64,000 nucleotides of DNA from Clytia hemisphaerica (Eukaryota; Cnidaria; Hydrozoa; Leptothecata; Clytiidae), in assembly GCA_902728285.1 (NCBI GenBank), contig CACVBU010000956.1, positions 124,001 to 188,000 on the forward strand, read 5' to 3'. The notes under the pieces are model-generated. The model worked only from the letters and a program-made list of their open reading frames with translations, did not search any database and was not told the origin of the DNA. Position numbers and translations under genes: made by a program. Below, piece by piece: positions 50,238 to 64,000 of this stretch (positions within the stretch are counted from its first letter, which is position 1; the number at the start of each line of letters is the position of its first letter).

Positions 50238-51107
50238 TTATTCTTGCAGCTTCCCAACGTCCAAGCTCTCAAACATCACAAGCCGAATGAAATTACTTTT
50301 GATTTCCCGTAGAAATTATGAGATGAAAAATCCGGGGGTCAATGAACGAAGACTTTCTTTTCCGCACAAGTTATCTTTGCTTATATAACAAATTATTATA
50401 AATAGGCATTTAAAATATCAATTATTTAAAAATAATAGTATAAAACCTTATTTAAAACCATGATCATTCTTCTAAAACAAAAAAAACAAAATATATTAGA
50501 AAAATAAAGAAATCACAAGTGTTATCAAGCCACCCCAATATCAATAATGAACTTTAATTTGTCGCGTCATATCCAATTGTTGTATACGTCACAGTCTATT
50601 ATCAACCATTGTCCAATCCCGTAAGCGATTGAAGTGCCGTCAGTAATAATCTGAGAAGAGAACAATAACATTATGACATCACACAAATAAATTACGCTAG
50701 GAAAATCCATGAGGACAACATGCGGTCTTAACATTTTTCTTTCGCAAGTTTAGGGGGGAAAACGAAAGTACTCTATATTTTACGTATGGGGAAATGGAAG
50801 AAAGATTTACAAAATAGAAAAGTTTCGTATTGGGGTAAAGAATCAGTAATTGTGAATTTAAGCAAGTTTCTATTTTGCAATTTTTCTACAGAGCCAAATA
50901 AAGATTTTTTCTATTGTTCTTGCTCGATTGGTCCTAAGGATAAGTTCCGTAGGTATGAGGTTATCGAGACAAAATATGATGAATTTGCGCGGATACAAAA
51001 TTTAACATTGTTCTAGCATGTAAAGAAATACATCAATTGAATTTATTTGATTGCCGATGAACGGATTGAAGTGAATCGAAGCTAATCAAATAATTGAAAT
51101 TTGATTA
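50238..51107. other. Intergenic, no gene recognised
   Basis: AT-rich. A 76-residue open frame at 50786-51016 (FSTEPNKDFFYCSCSIGPKD within) has no recognisable domain and no splice context; I do not call it a gene. Confidence 0.45.
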
Positions 51108-51474
51108 GGGGCCATTCAAAAAGTACGTTCGTCCAAATTTTCAGACCCCCTCCCCCCTTGTTCGTCAGCGTTCGTTTTCAAGTTCGTTTTTATTTCAAAA
51201 TTTTTACCCCCCTAAACAATTATAACATACACAATTGTTTAGGGGATTAAAGATTATCTTCGCTTATCGATTCAAAGAAAAAATGTAATTAGGAGATAGA
51301 TAGAAAAAGATTTTTTTCATAGACTAAGTTAAAAGTCACGCTTGTGACAAGCACCCCCCCGCAAAAGCAAACGTACACAGATCGATTTGACCCCCCTCCC
51401 CCTGTTCGTTTTCATTCGCTTTTTTGCTGACCCCTTCCCCCCCTCGGCGACGAACGTACTTTTTGAATGGCCCC
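51108..51474. mobile_element. Harbinger-like MITE, 367 bp, TTA duplication
   Basis: Perfect ends GGGGCCATTCAAAAAGTACG and complement, then TTCGTC. TTA at both borders (51105-51107, 51475-51477). C-runs and GTTCGTTTTC repeats fill the inside, around an AAACAATTATAACATACACA spacer. Confidence 0.85.
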
Positions 51475-51479
51475 TTAGC

Positions 51480-51800
51480 CAAATCGATTGAATCTCAATT
51501 GAATTTACATTTTTTGGCTCAATCATCACCAGACGATCTCAATCGAACGAAATCAACAATCAAACCCGTCAAACCAAATCAAATGCAATCGACCGATTGA
51601 AATTTGATTGTCAAACGCCAGAATTTTTACGTTTGATTGAGATTCAATTGCGTTTGACAATTGAATTTCAATTGGTCGATTTGGTTCGACTGGTTCGATC
51701 GTCGATTCGGTTTGATTGAGATCGTGTGGTCATCAATTCCAATTCGATTGAAATTGGATTCTTCTTCGATTGATTCCATTTTACTTTGATTGACTTCGAT
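51480..51800. repeat. Imperfect inverted repeat of TTGATTGAAATT-like sequence
   Basis: CAATCGAACGAAATCAACAA ... GCAATCGACCGATTG on the left is loosely complementary to CAATTGGTCGATTTGG ... GATTCGGTTTGATTG on the right, centred near 51625. Low-complexity GATT/AATC units dominate; similar sequence recurs at about 53600-53740. Confidence 0.5.
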
Positions 51801-53208
51801 CACTTTGAAGAAAACCCAATACAACGTCTAGCCTAGAAATCTAAGCTAGTTTGATTCAGTCACTTGGATAAATCTGATGGTTAAGTTGTGACTGAAAAGC
51901 TAGCTTAAGGACAGTAAACTCGGTAGCTTATCAACTGACAACAACGACAATTCAAATTTTGCGGTGAGGGATAACGTAAACTCACATAATTTGCATAATT
52001 ATTCGTCGTTGACTTAATATGTTTAATATCAAAAATATGAAATCACACCACACACAGAACATAATATCAAAACATTATTTAGAATTTTTTTATTTTGTCT
52101 TTTTTTCTATCTTCTGATTGGCTCTTATTGTAAGATTAGTTAAACAAACTCTCCGTCTTACAGTTTATGTGCTCCTTTTGTAAAATATAAAATGAAATTC
52201 TATTGTAAAGTGAAAAAAATTTGTTCATTTTTTTCAAAAAGTTATGTTTGTGTTTTATGGAAAAGTCAACAAGAGACAAATTCGTTTCTTGAGTGATAAT
52301 TTTGTGATTTGACATAAAAGTATTTTGTATGATTTTTACAAAGCTCATCATAAAAATAACCTTCAACAAAATAAATAAAAATTTCTTTAGACTAGCAGGC
52401 TAAAATACTGTAAACAAAACAATGTAATCAATCCCCCCAAAAAAACATTTTCTTGAGTCTCAAATTCGTATAGCTGTCACTGAAAATAAGCACCGACAAT
52501 TTTATGTTCTTCGAAAACGAAAGATGTCATTGTCTGTAAAATCGAGCATAAAGTTTCAAATTCATAAAACAACAAGAAACCACAACAGTCAAAAACCAAG
52601 AACTGTCTATCATCTATCCATTACAGTATAATATCAATATCATGCAATCCAATCAGAATACAGAACTACAGCATAGGATCTGTACAAGTACTCTCTCTTA
52701 TATATTGCCATTTTATTATTTGCCATTCTGGAAACAAGCAACTTTTGCTGTCTTTACGACAAATAGCATTCTTTTTTCTTCATCAGTTCAATTCTTCCCA
52801 AAAACAAGAGAATCATTATCAGGTCGGGATCAGGTCTTGAAAACTTTTTCTGATACAGTATTCCAAATATATCTCTCGGCTCTCATAGTCTCACATCAAA
52901 ATATAATCGAAGAAAGATCTTGCATTCAATGAGTCCCATCCTCTTCTACTCGTTTTCTGATAAAATAATTATAAACTTCTATCGCTCACGAAAACTCCCG
53001 ATTTTTTAACCACATGACCCACTCTGACCAATCAGAAGCTCACCGAATCCTGCGTTCATATTATGAACGCGTGCTTTCCCTAAGCCAGTATTCCAAGGCA
53101 AACTTAAAATCCGTAAATATAAAAAATCTTTAAAGCGCTGAAAACGCTATATTTCCATAAGCTTACTTAACTAGGCTATACAACGTCCAAAACACCGCTT
53201 TTATTGGA
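51801..53208. other. Intergenic, nothing recognised
   Basis: AT-rich sequence with short open frames only; no splice-bounded coding segment, RNA gene or clear inverted repeat found. Confidence 0.4.
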
Positions 53209-53399
53209 TTAATTTTTGCGAGGTCAAAAATTTGTGAACGAGTAGTTTGAAAAAATTTTTGTGGATTTTATTTCACGAATATTCTTGAAAGTAGTCTTTT
53301 TTTGCCAAAATAGACTGCTTGAATGTATGCTTGCTAGAAATGCAATTTAAAAAGATTTTGTGTGAGTTTAATTTCGCGAAAGTTAATCCGATTAAAGTT
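53209..53399. mobile_element. Inverted-repeat element, GGATTAATTTTCGCG family
   Basis: The ends ATTGGATTAATTTTTGCG and CGCGAAAGTTAATCCGAT are inverted copies. The same arms border 60679-60949. No clear duplication. Confidence 0.6.
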
Positions 53400-54625
53400 A
53401 AATGGAATTTTCAAAGAAAAACTTAGCGTGACTATCATACATGTTATATTCAAACTCCATCCAACACAAACGCCATCTGATCAAAAATCAAGATGAAACA
53501 CCAAAGCAAAAGACTTTGAAAAGGACATCATAGCTTTTTTGGGAACTTGATCCACATGCTTTAATTTTATTTAGGAAGCATTGCATAGAATGGATCAAAC
53601 GTTAATTGAATTCACATTTTTTTGAGTTTAATCAGTCTTCGATTGACGTTTGATCAATTCTGCTAATTGATTATTGGTCATTTGATTAAATTCAATTAAT
53701 TCGGCTAAAAAAATTACCAATTGAACTTTGATTCCGTTTTATTGATATCCCCTGGTCTAATGTCATGACAGAATTTATTGTACCAAATAAACAACTGAAT
53801 TAAAAAATTTGAAAAGTAAACAGAAATTGATGAAATTGATGGGCCTATTTATTTGGAAATAAAGGAAAGACTCTTTAGCTGAAGATAAGAAGAGAAACCT
53901 TAGATTTTTTAAATCAATGACAACGGAGCGAAATAAGAGCCTATTTATTTTTCTTTCAAAAAACTTCTTTATATGATAACCAACGATAATAGACGATATC
54001 GCATTTAGGAAAATGCAATTCATTCATATTAGGCGAAATTTTCAACTTAAAGTCTACTTCCGTTTGGACTTTCTAAAGTAAAGCGGGAGAAATAATTTTC
54101 CCTATTTTCAATATGGATTGAGTTGAGGGGGAAATCAATAAAATCTCCAAAGCAATAGTTTGAAAGCAAAACTAACAATCATCCTATCAAAAATAATACA
54201 AACTATAGAACATTTTAAGCAAAACTCTAACTCTGGTACAACAATATCTACTTTATTTACTCTATTCAATTTCATTTTTATTGTTTTTCGCTTTCTGTTG
54301 TGGCCACAATCTTTTTATAAGAACAACTTCTATAAAACATAGTCGATATTGTTCTTTCAACCTTATGCAAAAAACAATATTCTTATAAAAAATTGTTCAT
54401 GTAATCATGAATCTTTTTTTTCTTTTTTTTCTTTCTTAAAATCAGACATATTGTTAAAGTAATAGACATGTTGTTAAAGTTATTAAACGGTTACTGACAA
54501 AAACAAACTGATTTTGTCCATGCCTTTTATGAGAACAAGAAAATAGACGGGCATTATGAATTGTAATTAATGAGTAAAGTAAGCATTTATTTATTTAGTA
54601 GAAAGTCAAAGGTCAAATTTTAGAG
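53400..54625. other. Intergenic, nothing recognised
   Basis: AT-rich, with GATT-rich low-complexity sequence near 53600-53740. No gene seen. Confidence 0.4.
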
Positions 54626-54762
54626 AGCACCTGGGCACGCAAAATTTTAGAGGGCACTTAGACACGTCAAAATAGTGGCCATGTGGGCACGCGGGCACGC
54701 AAAGGCACGTGGACACGTGGGAAAAAGTAAGGCACTTGGGCATGCAGGGCACGTCATTTAGC
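54626..54762. repeat. Minisatellite-like GGGCACG repeat
   Basis: GGGCACGC, GGCACGTGG, ACACGTGGG and similar units recur about nine to twelve times over ~135 bp, with E-box-like CACGTG cores. Diverged copies. Confidence 0.6.
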
Positions 54763-54889
54763 AGACTCCATATTATTGAGGGTCGCCTAATAAAATTATC
54801 AAGAACACAGTCAATTAAAGTAAACTTTAGAAACATTCTTGAAAGCTACAAAGAAAGCAAGTATTAAAAGAATAGGTTAAGTAAGAGAC

Positions 54890-54972
54890 AGGGGTGTAAG
54901 AGATTGACTGGCACAAAAGATTTTCAGTTTGTGTCAAATGGCTTTTTCACGACACTTATTTGCAGCCCTGTT
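54890..54972 (-). mobile_element. 83-bp mini derivative of the 43619 hAT-like element
   Basis: Read in reverse it begins CAGGGCTGCAAATAAG and continues with AAAAGCCATTTGAC and CTGAAAATCTTTTGTG, matching the left end of 43619-44782, and it ends CACCCCTG. It is reduced to little more than its ends. Confidence 0.65.
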
Positions 54973-55200
54973 TTTTTACTACTTTCTAGAATTCAGCAGA
55001 ATTCTTCCTTCTTAAATTTTATTAAAAAAGAAGTCTTTTTGCAGAAAAAAAACAGCAGTTTTTCTTTCCTATTGATATATCACATCCTGCTTTCTTCTAG
55101 GATTTTTTTTGGAAACAAATTTATTTCTTAGACTCCTTTATTTTCCATTGATATAGAGCTAATAATAAATATTGATTTAGAAAGACATCAATATTAAGAG

Positions 55201-63772
<8,572 letters not shown>

Positions 63773-64000
63773 GTAAGTTTGAAATACTATCCATCTTTTT
63801 TCCATTTCAAGCTTATGCATAATTTGATACACGTTTTTATTTATAAGCAGAAGCCGACAAGCATATACAGGCCAAAACCTTTTAGCTTTTTTTGTCTTCA
63901 CACAGCGTGTTTTTGAGATATTTGGGTACATTTTACTTTCAATAAGTGGCTTAATAAAATAACTGGGTTCATTTCCCATCCAACATGTATCTCTATCCTC

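Noticed and set aside
50786..51016. 76-aa open frame with several cysteines
   Set aside because: No recognisable zinc-binding spacing, splice context or neighbour relationship; left as unassigned.

Overview
This is an AT-rich, intron-containing animal nuclear locus. The organism is probably a marine invertebrate, perhaps a cnidarian or other early-branching metazoan. Evidence for that is indirect: GT-AG introns, a PARP12/TIPARP-type ADP-ribosyltransferase, an animal-like TTLL1, LINE ORF1 proteins with zinc fingers, and a DUF6589 gene carried by a transposon. I cannot name the species. Four host genes were assembled by hand from splice sites and reading-frame phase; everything else I can explain is mobile or repetitive DNA.

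Layout. 1-5460: repeats, with a 574-bp hAT-like MITE (975-1548), a 5'-truncated reverse-strand LINE (about 1740-4690) and an inverted-repeat element (4715-5457). 5947-14885 (+): a mono-ADP-ribosyltransferase gene whose ten exons encode RRM, two CCCH fingers, a CAP-Gly-like domain, a third CCCH finger, two WWE domains and a PARP catalytic domain with an H-Y-I triad. Its fifth intron holds a nested foldback transposon. 14886-20036: a MITE cluster. 20037-23082 (-): a two-transmembrane SLATT-like gene, with a degenerate GAACAG/CCAGCT array in one intron. 23400-28936: more MITEs, a ~125-bp satellite (25861-27028) and a second broken LINE. 29572-48592 (-): a complete CCT5 chaperonin gene, 539 aa in ten coding exons. 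Its first intron (about 13 kb) holds an antisense LINE into which four other elements have jumped; its smaller introns hold three copies of a conserved H/ACA-snoRNA-like structure. 48593-55200: intergenic, with Harbinger-like MITEs. 55201-63772 (+): TTLL1, thirteen exons, running off the right edge.

The host genes have separate jobs. CCT5 is a subunit of the cytosolic chaperonin that folds tubulin and actin, and TTLL1 is the catalytic subunit of the tubulin polyglutamylase, so both touch tubulin. The PARP12-like and SLATT-like genes belong to families linked to stress or defence; whether their proximity matters is speculation.

The most unusual content is a dense set of small inverted-repeat elements with readable target-site duplications (2, 3, 4, 5, 7, 8 or 9 bp, by family). 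Several carry internal arrays of a short motif, including G-run arrays, and have long C- or G-runs near their ends. Element boundaries were read by eye from matching duplications and inverted repeats.
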